Source: Agroathelia rolfsii
Taxonomy: Eukaryota; Basidiomycota; Agaricomycetes; Amylocorticiales; Amylocorticiaceae
Direction: 5' to 3'
Assembly: GCA_018343915.1 (NCBI GenBank)
Contig: JABRWF010000003.1
Coordinates: forward strand, 3,286,001 to 3,350,000
Length of the DNA: 64,000 nt
The position numbers were made by a program, and so were the translations under genes. Positions 10,384 through 23,067 of the stretch are shown here, one piece after another (positions within the stretch are counted from its first letter, which is position 1; each line of letters begins with the position of its first letter). Under the pieces are notes generated by a model. That model was not told where the DNA came from, made no database searches, and worked only from the letters and a program-made list of their open reading frames with translations.

Positions 10384-10804
10384 ATGACTGCCTCACTCAC
10401 TGCTTCGCAAACCGAACAAAAGGCTGCTCGTATCCCTCTTGGCTGGAGAGATCAATGCTCCTCGTTTGTCACCTGACCCAGCTCTTCAATGGAACTTGCT
10501 TTCGTTAACTCCGGTTAAACTCGTTAGGCTTCTCATTCCTTTGAACATCTGCCGAAAGGACAACTACTATCTGCCTTGGGAATGCAATAATGAGAGGCAT
10601 GCGTACGAAAAGTAGGTGTACTTGCTATCACAAATACTTTGCACTTGCTAACAATAATTTCAACAGGTGTCAATACGATGAGTGAGCTATGTTCACGTAT
10701 TGCCAGCTCGTCTACAAACTTATAAATTGCTTTCTTGTAGCTACATGCGACGGATGAAGCTTCTTTCGAAACAGAAGAAGGAGGCTCTGGCCGAAGAGGA
10801 ATAA
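10384..10804 (+). CDS. NDUFB7: NADH:ubiquinone oxidoreductase subunit B18 (NDUFB7)
   Basis: Four exons: 10384-10463, 10528-10611, 10667-10681 (15 nt) and 10741-10804. The joined product begins MTASLTASQTEQKAAR and contains IPLGWRDQCSSLLIPLN. It then shows the CHCH-type cysteine pairs CRKDNYYLPWEC and CNNERHAYEKC, and ends YMRRMKLLSKQKKEALAEEE. About 80 residues is the usual fungal size. Known: NDUFB7 is an accessory complex I subunit facing the intermembrane space, with disulfide-bonded twin cysteine motifs. The gene is convergent with SCO1, with about 107 bp between stop codons. An AATAAA hexamer overlaps the stop codon. Confidence 0.9.
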
Positions 10805-10911
10805 ATATTCGTTACCCTCGTTCGCTGTACCCTCATACTTCTAGAGACTGTGTTTGAGTTGGGATTTGATATTAATTGACATTACAGTATATGGGACTAC
10901 AACAGCTCTAT

Positions 10912-11905
10912 TTACGTCCTCGATCCGTGCTCCTGTTCCCACTCCCCGATCTCCTTTTTTACGCGTTCAACTACATCCTCAACCGTCGACACTTGTCCAA
11001 AAGCATCTACAAAGTTCCCTTTAGGGTCCATGAGATATATGAATATTGAGTGATCGACCAAGTAGTCGCCATTGGGATCCGCATTGGGTGGTGTGGAGAA
11101 GTATACTCTGAAAGCCTTGCAAACGGCCTTGATGGCCCCATATTCGCCTGTGAGTCCAACAAAGCCTTTACGGAAATCCGACAAGTATCGCGCAATTTGG
11201 GAAGGCGGGTCCCGGATAGGGTCTACTGTGATGAATACAGGCTGGAAGATGTCGCCGTACTCTTTTACTGTATACAGAGGCATATATAAGCTGTCCTGGT
11301 ATAGGGTGATGACCACCTACCCAGATCATCTGTAATGGTACCAATTTTATCCAGCTCTGCGGGACAAATGTCTGGGCAATTCGTAAATCCGAAATAAAGG
11401 AAATTCCATTTGCCCAGCAAGTCCTTTTCGGAGAATGGTTGGTTCAGGTGTGTAGTAAGTGTGAAAGGCCCTCCAACTTTGGGCCGACCATATTGTTTGG
11501 ATTCCAGTTCTTTCTCTATTGCAAGTCCATAATGAGGTCTCAGTCAGAACCATGAAAGTATGCGTTGAAACTGTACACACGTCGAGCCTCAAGGAGCTTT
11601 TCTTTCTCGTGACGGAAATAGAAAAAGAGACCTGTGCCAGTGGCTACAAACAAAGCGGCCGCAAGGGGTGAAAATACCTGGGCGACATCTAATTAGACCA
11701 TGCATGTAATACCATACCCATTTACTAATAAATCACTCACACCAACTGCTGCCTTGTTGCGTGCTCGGTCATCAAAACTAGCATAGGTGCGCTTTTGACA
11801 CCATTGTCGTCTTTGCCAATATGTTTGGATATCCCTTTTGAATGCAGAACTGGGTGTGGTAGATATCCTTGACCGAGCCGAAGCAATGCGAAAGATCGAA
11901 GACAT
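10912..11905 (-). CDS. SCO1: SCO1-type mitochondrial copper chaperone for cytochrome c oxidase
   Basis: ATG 11905 opens a Ser/Arg-rich mitochondrial presequence (MSSIFRIASARSRISTT). A single membrane helix follows after the first intron (VFSPLAAALFVATGTGLFFY), then RHEKEKLLEARR. The thioredoxin-like domain has GGPFTL, WNFLYFGFTNCPDICP with the two copper-binding cysteines, VDPIRDPP, and the copper-ligand histidine in DYLVDHS. All Sco1 hallmarks are present. Known: Sco proteins sit in the inner membrane facing the intermembrane space and deliver copper to the CuA site of Cox2. Exon 1 is 11741-11905, with a GTGAGT donor in phase 0. The C-terminus is GEWEQEHGSRT. Confidence 0.93.
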
Positions 11906-12145
11906 AGGAACTGTAAATGCACTTTTGGTGTACGGCGTGACCGCGTCTTGTATGCGGGTTACATAATGTTTCTCCGAGTCAGACTGTCAAGTTCCTTAAA
12001 ACGTCCATTTCCAACTCACTTCCGTTTTATTCAAGACACGGGTGAAACCGTAGGTGGTGCAAATAATTGAAGTGCAAAAACAAGATAGGTACGTAGATAC
12101 ATTGTAAACCAAAGAATCAGCCCAGTGATGGCATAAGCCCTATTA

Positions 12146-14526
12146 CTACAATCTGGCTGTCCTAGGCATCTTCTTCATCGCCTGTCTCACACCAAGATCT
12201 CCCAGTACATCTTCGGCGCCAGCCAAGATGGCATCAAAGGGCGAAGTCCTGTGATACTATGTGACAATTATGAAGAGTTAGAGATAGCACACAAGACTTT
12301 ATGGCAGCATTTAGAAGCATACGTTTTCAATCACTTTACCCATGCCCGTCTTTGTGATGCCTCGGCCGCCGAAAATCTAAGAAAGTGGTGAATTAAAATA
12401 ACAATAATAGTAAAAAATGAAAATTACCTGTGTTGCATCTTCGGCAGTCTCACGACCGGTTCGTGATATGAACCTAAGTGGATGAACATTAAACAAGGTA
12501 TTGACGGGAGTACGACTTTTCAATCCATACTGTTTCAAGAGACCAATCGGTCCAGCGAGATTGGAAGACATCTCTTTATAGTTCATCTAATGAAACCGTG
12601 ATACATGAGAGGATGTACACCGGAGAAAATGCCGAAGTGCTTACATTGTTCATTTGGTATGTGATCGACTCGAGCCAATTCTGCCCAGCCTCAACTCGAG
12701 AGATCATGCTAGCTAATTTGGAGCGAATCACGGGCTGAGAATTCAAAGGCTTGCCAAAGACATATCGTTGGTTGGCCCATCTAGCAGAATAAGGTTGAGT
12801 TTTAAGAATAAGAAAAAAAGGAGCCACGGCATACTTCAAGCATTCCTCAACAATCAACCGTTGCGCACTCAAGCTGGTACACACAACCATCCAACGTTCG
12901 TGATTGAAATTACTGAGGATCACAGACATTCCACCGCCGACAGGACCTAGAGTATACCTAGCTGGCACGCGCACTTTGTCGAATGTAACATAACTACAAG
13001 AGAGGGCCTTACAGAGGCAGTGAAGACGAGATTTTATTGAGCACTTACGCTGTACCAGCGACAGATGAATACGACGTTTTAATTGCTTTGGTAGAAACGC
13101 CTTCTCCACGCGGAACAAGAATCACAGTGAAGCCCGTCTTCTCCAAATAAGAAAGATGATACAGCAGGATTATAGCTATGACTCACATCAGTCTTGCAGC
13201 CAGTTGTGAACCAATCCGCAAATGTTCCGTTCGTTATCCATCTTGTAAAACATTTCATTAACTTTAGGTTCGGGTCTAAGGATGATGTGAAAAGTATGAT
13301 ACTTCTTCGTTCCAGTAATGATCCAATCATCTCCATCTCTAACGGCAGTGGTCTGCAGACCGCTAACATCGCTTCCAGCGAAAGCTTCGCTAATAGCCAA
13401 AGCGATATACTTCTTTCCAGAGAGAACATCTGGAACCACCTCTGCTTGCAACTCCGGCGTTCCAAAATTCAAAATAGGTGGCAAACCGATCACAGCACCT
13501 GAAAAAAACAATGAACAGCTGCACTCGAGGCACGAGAAGTGCCGATGCTTACCGTTGAGAAGACCGTCAACAAAACCTCGCGTTCCGAAGCGGGAGAGCT
13601 CGAAATTAACGATTAGCTAAAAACTGATGTTGAATAGACGGATACAGGTATCAACACGAAATTGGAGGACCTCATGGAAATAATCAAATTCTTCGGGCTT
13701 CACAATCCCTCCCATTAGACTACGTCCTTTCAAATGTTTTCCAGGACCGAGTCGCATAGCTAGAATGTTTACATCGCTAATTCATCATGAACAACGCATG
13801 CAAATACAAAATATATTAAGATTACCTCATTTTGTCAACAAGCGCCTGCGATATCCTTTTACCATTTTCTTCGTGCTCGATTGCTTCGGGATAAACAACT
13901 TCCATAAAGAATTTCCGGACAGCCTTTTGGAATGCTCTGTGGTTATCAGAGTAATACGGCGCTATCCACCAGGCGTCAGGAATTGAAACGAGATGATAAA
14001 TGGTGAATCCACAAACAAAAATATCCCTCCGTGAGCCATGTCGGTTCAGCGTAGGGTACTTTAGAAAGTTCTCCCGGGGCGAGGGGTTTGATAGCTTCTT
14101 CCTGGCCCTGGATTGCACCAATTTGGAGGCGGGCATATTGAGGTTTAAGTAAGACTTCGTGACGGTGCAATCCAAAGAAAGCCGATGTAGCGTCCTTTCC
14201 AGCTATGAAATACGCTTAAGGAAGACGGTCCGCAGACGCGTTGTGGGAACGCACCTATGGCTTCAGCTAGGAGGACATTGGAACCTCCAGGATGTAAATC
14301 GACAAATCGACTCAGATCGTAGACTTTGGCGTCAATGACTATCCACTGTAATACGGGTCAGTTATGGTATATTTCATTTGCTATCAAACCAGGTATTAAC
14401 CAAGTCTCCCTCCTTGTTATGCTGGATTTGAATATGAAAGTCAGTCTATTGCGGTGATACAAACTACTGAACACGAACCTTGGCAACCTCTTCGAATGTG
14501 AACTCTCTTTTGTTGGACTTGGACAT
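12146..14526 (-). CDS. Cytochrome b5-acyl-CoA dehydrogenase fusion protein
   Basis: The N-terminus [18 protein letters not shown] leads into a cytochrome b5 heme domain with the diagnostic FVDLHPGG, followed by [20 protein letters not shown]. After a linker (QIGAIQ...[15 protein letters not shown]) a full acyl-CoA dehydrogenase follows. It has the N-terminal helical domain ([20 protein letters not shown]), the FAD-contact region [16 protein letters not shown], the middle beta domain (WIITGTKKY), and the C-terminal [16 protein letters not shown] and [16 protein letters not shown]. It ends KKMPRTARL. Known: ACADs oxidise acyl-CoA with FAD. Fused b5-ACAD proteins occur in fungi; whether b5 is the electron acceptor is inference. 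No clear mitochondrial presequence was seen. Many short introns interrupt the gene. Confidence 0.9.
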
Positions 14527-15274
14527 GGGAGCCTGGGGCAGTATCGCTGTGTTTTGTTGGTATTGAGAGATGGGATATCCTCCTAAGGCTGATTCCGAGT
14601 TCGAGGACCAGCAGGAAATTTATGGATGCGCCGATGACACAACTGCAACAAACCGGTACTGGTAGATGCGCGCTGAGCAGCTCACGATGATAGTTGGATC
14701 CAGAGAGTTCGGTGGGGTTCGCAATACATCACTTATGAGGCGGACATGTGATATAGCCGAGATCCGGTAATAGAATACATTTAGGAGGCCGCCCATTGGA
14801 TGCACCTCTGAGGCTCTACAGTACTTATAGCAGCAAGCGCCTGTCTTCGACTGCAAGGATTATGGAGTCGCGCATACTAGTATGTAGAGACGTAGTTTAC
14901 AGTTATGTGCACTGATGGAATATTAGTATGCCTGTATTTGAAAGGTCATCGTGATGGTGTGAAGAATGCCATCCTGGTCTGTGTTATGATCACAGTCTGA
15001 GCCATACTGTACATGTACTCATGAGCGTGACTTCCACCACTTGGTAAATTTTCTTTTTTAACCAATTTGTTGCCTTTATTCTGGAACTGGCTGGTCCACT
15101 ATAGACACCCGGTTCGTTGCACAGGATTCTACGTTCAAAATTAAATCTACAAATCTACTACGACATTTGCACATATCGACAGGGGAACCAAGGTAATTAA
15201 CACGATATTGTAAGCTCATTGGATAAAAATGAGAAGGTAAAAGTGGGAGTGCCCATCTAGTGAATCTATTCAAC
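14527..15274. other. Intergenic region (ACAD promoter and Rad16 3' side)
   Basis: It lies between the minus-strand start of the b5-ACAD gene and the stop of Rad16, also on the minus strand. Short ORFs (up to 78 codons) have no domain content. No tRNA-like box or repeat was recognised. Confidence 0.4.
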
Positions 15275-18200
15275 TTAGAGCTGTATATGCAACGGTCAGT
15301 ACATGATCCCGCAAAGTCAAATTACAACTTACGCGGAAAAGGAATTGCAGCTGAGAATGGTCAATCAATCAGCAAATTGCTTCTATCGAATGGTTATCAA
15401 TAACTCACATCTTGTGGTGTCAGACGTCCCATAGCCTGAGGAAAGTGTAAGCGGACCGGTTCACGCGATAATATGTTTACGAACCGAATCATCAGTCGAC
15501 AATGTTGCGTCAATCATAGCAGCTTTTTTCTCTTGAAGCTATGGTCCAATTGTTAGCCGTCATCGCTACTATTCATAATAAGTGCGTCCATACCTGAACA
15601 ATCCGGCTTTCAATACTGTCTTCAACAACCAGTTTTATGGCTTTCACGGGTCTGTGTTGCCCAAGACGGTGTATACGGTCCATGGCCTCTGCAATATGTT
15701 GAGTTAGCAGATGCTTTATAGTTTTGAATATTGCACCGCGAACTCACGATACTCGACCGCAGGATTCCACCAACTATCCATGAGGTATACGCGCGAGGCC
15801 TCCGTTAAGTTGAGCGCAACACCCCCCGCTTTCAAACTCACAAGAAAGACGGTCACATCGACGTTGTTCACTAAGATGTTGAATTATAACCAATAATATC
15901 TCTGTCTGACAATGATATGACTTACTAAAGTGTTGAATGGTTGCATCTCGGGCGGTCGGACTCATAGTACCCTCTAGTCGACATATCTGTTTCCCTATCA
16001 GTCGTATTATTCAGACCAAGGTATTAAGCGCCTACGGTAAATCCAGACTTTTGGAGTCTATAGGCAATCAGGTCCAGGAAGTTTACAAATTGACTGAAAA
16101 CAATGCTCTTCGTGGTTGAATCTTGTTGCCGAAGGCCGCTGAGTTCTTCGATAAGAGCTTCAATTTTGGTAGACGACCTCCACGTCTCGAGGTTCAGCCT
16201 GCCTAACATGCCCTGCCGAACCTTAGCAACAGCTTGATCGTTATTCTCCAGTTCAATGGGTGGCGCTTCAAGGTCGATCGTCAAGGGAACATGACAAATT
16301 GGGCACTCGGGCTGCGATGAAAAGTATCCGGTCAGAATCGCAATAAAATCGTGACAAAAGCGCAAACTACATACCGTTGCTCCGCCAGCCCCTTCTAGGT
16401 AGCGTTTGATACATTCACGGTCGAAGATATGCCGGCATTTGGCTTGAATAGCATCCTCAGCTACATCATTACAGAGTCGGCAGACCGTCACTTCGTCATC
16501 GTCGTCAACGAATTGTTTTGCATTTGCCTGATGACGAATGACAAGATCTGGGTGACAAGCCATTTGTCTCATCCTGGTTAGTCTAATGTATGAACTGTTA
16601 GTGATTGTAACAACCACGATCCTGGTATACGCACAAACTGAAGATATTAGAATAATCTGCAAGGAGTTTCATAAGCATCTTCACGATGAAAAGATAATGA
16701 TGGCTAACTGTTCAAAACTGTGCCATGGTCTAGGTAAGTGTTGAACTGCCGTTTCGCGTCTGAATACAGAGATTGATACAGCTCCGATTCTTCAGGACTA
16801 AAGTAGTCCCTTCGTACGATGACAGTTCGGGGAGGAAGGCCGAGATCTTCGGCTCGTTGCAGCTGCAAGATCGCAAATTAGTGTCGGTATGCGTTCATGA
16901 CAACAATGATAACACACCTTCGTGCGGCGTAGCATCATTCTGTCTAGTAATACCTTGAGTTTTTTGAAGGCATCTTTTCCTGGTCCATCCATGCCATGTT
17001 TCTGAATCGGGGTCAAGATTTCGTTGTTCCAAAGACACGTCTGCGAAAGAAAGCCTCAACATCAAATTATATTATTGCCATGAATAGGAATGATATTACG
17101 TGATGCATAGGCGTGTGACCACATTGGACGCAAGATCTATTATTCTCAAACTTCCAATGCAAGGATTTGCAAGGGCATTTCTTGCCTGTATTGATTCATA
17201 AGTAATTATCACAACAGGATTAACTTTCGTAGACTTACAGAAATAATAAGAGAATGGGTCGCCACCTAAGAACCTAACTATGCTGTAGAGTTCTCCAACT
17301 CGGTTCTGAAGTGGTGTACCTGAGAGACACCATCGCTTTTTCGCTTTCAGTTCGAACGCGGCTTTGGCGGTATTTGTCGACCGTTCCTTGATGTTATGGG
17401 CTTCATCAAGCTAATTGTTAAGAAATAAGCGTAAGAATACCGACAATCTGTAGTATATAGACATACCACCACTCGATTCCATTCAATTTTATGCAGAGCA
17501 GATGCCTCCTTAACCTTCATACCATGACGCTTGAATCCGCTGTGTTGCTTGCGGAAAGAACTTTCCATTACAGCATAGGTAGTAAGGACCTGGGAAAAAT
17601 AATATGAGATGCATCCTCTTAATAAAGTATGAATGGGTTGAAACATACAATATCGTACTGAAGCAATTCCTTGTGGTCCTTCACCCGAGATTGGCCATGC
17701 CATACTAGAACTTTCATACCATCAGTGTGTTGATTAATCTCGTTACGCCATTGCATGATGGCAACCGTTGGCCTGAGAATATACATTATCAGTGTATCAG
17801 ACGCTAACTGAGACAGTTAAATTAGACTTACGCAACTACAAGGTTCGGCCTTTCGGTATCACCGACCAGGAGGGATATAATCTGAATCGTTTTGCCCATG
17901 CTAGAATGTAATCAGTGAAATGAATTAATGTGCATAGGATCTCTCGAAAATACCCCATTTCATCTGCTAGAAGTCCTCCACCCCATTCACCCTTTTCCTG
18001 TTGCCGCATCCAGAACAAACTTTCCCGCTGAAAAGGAAGCAAAGTAACTTTGAGACCGTGCGGTTGTTCGGCTTTCTGGGGAGCAATGACGGCCGTGTTT
18101 CTTTCAAGATCTCCCCAGATATCTGAGAGTTCTGGATGATGTAGTCGCAAAGCAACTGTGGTTTTCTCGGACTGATAAAAACAATGAATGTTAGAGGCAA

Positions 18201-19038
18201 GTCGTAAGAATCAGGTTTACCGCTCCTGTACCATTGTTAACCGTCTGCCTAATTTTTTGGCCAGCTGAGCTTCCATGGATTTTATTTCGCTTTTTTCTGA
18301 CATCGCTTTTTTGCGTTTCTGTCTGGATGATAGTGGGGTATCTGAACCGTCTGTATCTGTTAATGTTTTCGCAGAGGTTGATGGACGAGCGATAGATCCG
18401 GCTGTCTTCTTCTCTCGATGGAAACTGCGACGAGAACGCTTAATAGCCTCTTGAAGCTCTTCTTCCTCGTCCATGGAGTGGTCTGCAGCGTCTAATTCTG
18501 ATTCTGAGGAGTCTTTTTGGGAAACATCCGCATCGGAGTCTTCATAGATGCTATACTCCGATCCCGACTCAGAGTCCAAATCCAAGACATCTTCCTCGGG
18601 TGTTAGTTCCCTCTTGGAATTCACGGCCGACAGCTTAGTCCGGGACTGGGACCTTGCTATAGCATCTCCCTAAGCTAATTTTTAGTGTCGGTTGACGTGG
18701 AAAGTGAGACAACAAACTTTAGCAGGCCCTTTGCCCTTGCCCTTGGAATTCAGATTCGGCACGTCTACATATGCCAGATTCCGCAGGCTACGACGCTTCT
18801 TCTGAGAGGATGTTTCGGTCGAGGATTCATTATGCTCATCTTCGGATTCCGAAGGTAATGCACGTTTCTTCGACAATTTTGACCCATTGATTGCGCTTTT
18901 TTTCTTAGTAATCGCCATGTCTGTCATGGTATCTGGCTCCGCTATAGGATCCGGTGATTCATCTCTTGACTCGCCCTCCTTTGTGCTGGACTGGGCGTCA
19001 TTTGAGAAGAATCTTGAAGAACGACGAGTGACCGCCAT
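15275..19038 (-). CDS. RAD16: Rad16-type SNF2 helicase / RING finger DNA repair protein
   Basis: ATG 19038 begins [16 protein letters not shown]. An acidic and basic low-complexity N-terminus of about 270 residues precedes the SNF2 ATPase. Walker A is [14 protein letters not shown], split by an intron after the first MG. Walker B is the DEAH form LDEAHNIK, followed by [17 protein letters not shown] Rad16-specific zinc cluster (CKKCPC... [12 protein letters not shown]) lies between the lobes. A C3HC4 RING follows ([20 protein letters not shown], then CPICHVPL), then the helicase C lobe ([42 protein letters not shown]). It ends RLTPQDLQFLFRL, with a last exon of one codon plus stop. Known: Rad16 with Rad7 acts in global genome nucleotide excision repair. 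About 900 aa over many introns. Confidence 0.93.
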
Positions 19039-19406
19039 AGTAGCTCGTTGGTAAAATCAGGGTGGAAAGTGGGAGTCGATTCGATGCTCCTGACGCGTCT
19101 ATTAATTAGCGCCACAGTCGTGCCGTGGCGGAAGTGGCTACCGTCCTGTGCGTCTGTGGCTGAAAGTAACAGCCATTCGGCTCAAGTGTACTGTAAGGAG
19201 ACTGGGTAAAGCAAGGAATCCGGGTCGTTCAGTCATGACCACAGTCCAACCAATACTGTGATCAGCAACACAGGCCCTCAAGTACTTAAGGGGGCTTCGC
19301 AGATCGTGCCGCATAAGACCAATAAGTCATTCGTTATCATGCATAGACGATTATTAGATCGCTCAACACAATTACAGGTAGTTCGGAACAACTGTGCCTC
19401 AATCTA
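19039..19406. promoter_or_regulatory. Rad16 promoter side and 3' side of the sphingomyelinase gene
   Basis: A 368-bp interval upstream of the Rad16 ATG (minus strand). No TATA box was seen. It includes GTGCCGTGGCGG-rich sequence near 19110-19140 and an AT-richer half toward the neighbouring stop. Confidence 0.4.
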
Positions 19407-22400
19407 CTACTGAACAGATGTATAGTCACGAGGGCAGTTCTGCATCGATAAAGTGCTTGAACCACTGCGAATAAAGCAAATTTTGGCTTCTACACATGCA
19501 CTCGAGGTGCAGTTGGGACTCATCACAGAACTTTTACCCTGGTAGGTATTGAAAAGCTGAAAATTCCATGAGTCTTACTATCTGGGATTAGTAAGGTCAA
19601 CTAATCTTACCGAAACTAGGGTGTTATTTTTCTCCATCGCCTCGGTGACCTAATAGCCAAGTTTTTTTTTTTAGTTGCGAACATGATAACGCACGAAGGT
19701 CTTGGAAAGATCTTACCAAATGCCACCAAGTTGCATTCAAAGGATCGGAAGCACCCCAAGGAATAGAGCCTCCATAAGCCTCCCTAGCACTGTATTCAAA
19801 AGAGTACGTGGGGCCATATTCGGTTTGCGATTCCAGCTCCGGGAAAGAGTTCACATCACTCTTCCATCTGCAAATCTCATTTTAGAATGTGTGACGTAGT
19901 ATGGCCTTAGCAATAAATTCCTTACGTGTAAGAGTCGATAATATCAAAAGTCTGATATGCAATAAAACGTAATATTCAGGCTATGAAAGGGGTCTATCAC
20001 TGGCGTTGGTTCTTACCGCGGAATCGACTTCATAAACTCGGAAACCCGAATTTAAGTTTGTGAGTGGCGTTACAGAAGGCCCAATCTACGGACATTATTT
20101 CAATCGACCTCTAGGTCAAAAAGAGTTTGACGAACCCATGCAACATTAAGAGCATTTTCTGTGCTGATATTGGTCGCGTTGTTTGCATAGAAGATTGAAA
20201 GCTGATCCTCATGGGTGTGTCCCCAGAAAATATCTAATAATCAATTAGATTTCCTGAGGTTATTTCTGGAGCGTGATGTCTTACTGGCGATGACATGAGG
20301 TGAGAATCGGTCAACAATTTGGTAGAACAGGTTGGTGGGGTTTCCTATTGAAAGATGAGCAATTTTTTATTCCGAGTACTAGATTAGTGCTTCACCTAGT
20401 CCCTGTGTGCCATCCCATCCACTCAATACATGCCCGATAATCCATACTACACCGCATGAGTCAGAAGTCGAGTATATGTCGTAATTCATCAATAATAAGG
20501 AGAGTATACCTCTTTCTCCGGCATCCTCAGAGTCCTGAAGCTCGTCGGTAAGGAAGCGAAGGATACCAGATGGATCCGAGGACGACATGTTGATATAGTT
20601 GAAGTAATTCGATCTGGAAAGGACGTTTACCATAACAGAACACGAGCATCTGAGTAAATGCTACTATTACTCACGCATACCCTATCATGTATATCCAATA
20701 CTTAAGCTCACTTTCATAGCAGAGAATAGTAGTACTTACAAAGATTAGTGTCCAGAGAGATTATTTTGAGACCATCAGCACGGCTCACAGCATATCCGCC
20801 ATAGTGAGTCCTTGAATACTCGATAGCGCTTTCGGGAAGCCATTTCTCATGCTGCCATAGACCAGCGACATGATTGTAATTCCTAGAAAAAGACATTAGA
20901 CCCCACATGGTACGAGAACGAAGACATGAAGTTACCAAGAGAATTGTTGAGCAAGTTCACCGGGCATTGACAACGATGCGGCTTGAGCCCTGAGGGTATA
21001 ATACATTCACTATTCAGGTTCTGGTGCAATAGTCATGTGAGATAACAGAAAGCAGTACTCATTATAACTGTCATGATTTCCTAGGGTTGCATACACTGGA
21101 GAAGAGCCGCTGACCCATTGCTTGATCATATCGTAGAGAATAGTCTACATATGTTGATTATATGAGTATAATATAATATTTCTGGGAATAGGAAAACATG
21201 CCTCGGCATATTCGACATAAGCTCTATTCGGAAAAAAGGTGAGTGTTGACAGATGATATTGTATTGAAATTACACACTCTGATAGCTGATATTCAGGGTC
21301 GTGGCTAGTGAGGTCGCCTGAAAGAATGTTGTTTAATTGCTTCAAACATCGATAAGGTACCACTGGCTCACCAGTGTATAAGGTAAAGTTAAACCCTGTT
21401 TCTTTGGTTCCTGTGAGTTCGGGAATTGCCTCCATAGCGGCTATAGCCAAGGCTAGTGGAGTGTCGCTAGATCGATAAGTAGCGGGTTAGCTTAGCTCCG
21501 AACGTTCACCAAATTGGGGTTATGCAACAGCGCACCAATAATATGCACCAAAACGAGGAGCAGGGAGTAGCGGTGTATCAGGGCTAGCTACGTTGTAGAC
21601 ATTTGTACGACAACACTGATAATCTGAGCAATTAGCCTCAGAGCCCGTAGCATATCCTTTTCAGACAATGAGATCAACATGAAGAATATCAGTATCCAAG
21701 ATCTAATGTATCTACATACGAGGATCAAGATGTATGTCTGAAAGATGAAGGATCTTCAGTTTTTGACCACTTGGAGTCTTGGGAGCTGGGAGTGGATTAG
21801 GTTTTGGCTTTGCGAACCAAGTATCGAGATCCAATGGAGATGCCGCAGGATACGGACAGAGACTTAAGAATTCGTAGCAAAGCGACTACAGGACATGTTA
21901 ATGACAAAGTGCAAGCCCGTTCAGAAAGAAATATTATACTTGACCGTCCAATCCCCCAGCGTCGGCATACGATATAACCTGTGTGAGTACAGTTCCAAAG
22001 TCGAAACTGCCATATGTCTTTGCGCAGTCACTGGAGTAATCAAAATACTCGCACAAGGCCACGGCCAGCGCAGGGCCTTCACTCGGAGCAGCCATGGCCA
22101 CAAACTTGGCAATTTCCATACCAGCCAGACACTGCGCACAGGTGTTGTTGCCGAAGACACTGCTGTTGGCAATCGTTTGGATCTGCGTTATTGCTGCCTG
22201 AAGAATAGTTGACGAAGATTGTACAGGAGGAAGCGGGTGAGGATCTGCCGTGTCATTCTGTGGAATATTATCTGGGTTTGTCAATTCAAGAGGATAGATT
22301 TGATGCTTGAAGAAGATGGGTCGTGAGATTAAGCCCAAACCAGTGAGAGACTCTATCGCTACTCACTGAAACGGGATCGGATATAACAGGCTGGACTTGA

Positions 22401-22573
22401 GCCGAAGTTGCTGTCGGAGAGTTCCAGTAACTAGCATATGCCGTTGTTGGAAATGCGCCCGGGACGACATATGATGAGGATTGGATGCTAGTGCCACTAG
22501 CACAAACTACGCTCGCTGATACGATGAGAGATATCAGCGAAGTAAGCATTCTCGCCGACACGTTATGACCCAT
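19407..22573 (-). CDS. Secreted acid sphingomyelinase-like phosphodiesterase with saposin B domain
   Basis: Start at MGHNVSAR (22573) or at the in-frame Met nine codons on (MLTSLISLIVSASVVCASG); either gives a signal peptide. A Ser/Pro linker leads to a saposin B-type domain (CAQCLAGMEIAKFVAMAAP ... CEYFDYSSDCAKTYGSF ... LSLCPYP). The calcineurin-like metallophosphatase follows with LHLSDIHLD, YTGDLTSH, TLGNHDSY, a GHVLSGWDG histidine motif and WGHTHEDQ. The C-terminal part contains NCTSSACVEAKICFIRSG. Known: acid sphingomyelinases hydrolyse sphingomyelin or related phospholipids in lysosomal or extracellular space, using two zinc ions. Many N-glycosylation sequons fit secretion. The substrate in this fungus is unknown. 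The gene is highly intron-rich and yields roughly 650 aa. Confidence 0.9.
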
Positions 22574-23067
22574 AGGTGCAAGAGCTGCATATGCTATCGC
22601 TGACTTCGCCTTCTTATGAATCCAGAATACAAGACAAACATAGCCGTGGAACAAGAAACGTGCACGAAAGATAAGGTACCCAGCGCATGCTTGACAAGAG
22701 AAAGTAAAAGAATAGAATAAGAATAGAAAACTGAGCATGCGTTAGGATACGGCTAGCGTATCATGTGATGTTACACTATTATTTCCTAGCTTTTGTATTG
22801 GAGCTGGTGAGTGTCTATGGGCAGGACCGACGAACGTTGATAACGTTGATATCTTAATTTAGCATAACTCAGAAATGGTCAAATTTGAGGCTCCCCCCCC
22901 CCCCCGAGGCGCTTTAGACAATCAATACAAATTAATGCTAAATCTGAATTGCCACAGTACATGCCGGAGTTATAAAGGAGCGTTCAAGTACATGTACGAA
23001 GTGGAATATGAGGCACTGATATCAAGATAAGGATTGAACATCAGAAGCCCACCAGTTTACTGGCCGA
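22574..23067. other. Intergenic region with a C13 homopolymer
   Basis: It contains the promoter of the sphingomyelinase-like gene and the 3' region of the prolyl oligopeptidase gene. A run of 13 C occurs at 22893-22905. No gene was seen. Confidence 0.5.
22893..22905. repeat. C13 homopolymer tract
   Basis: Thirteen consecutive C residues in an intergenic region. Likely length-variable; its exact length may also be affected by sequencing error. Confidence 0.85.
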
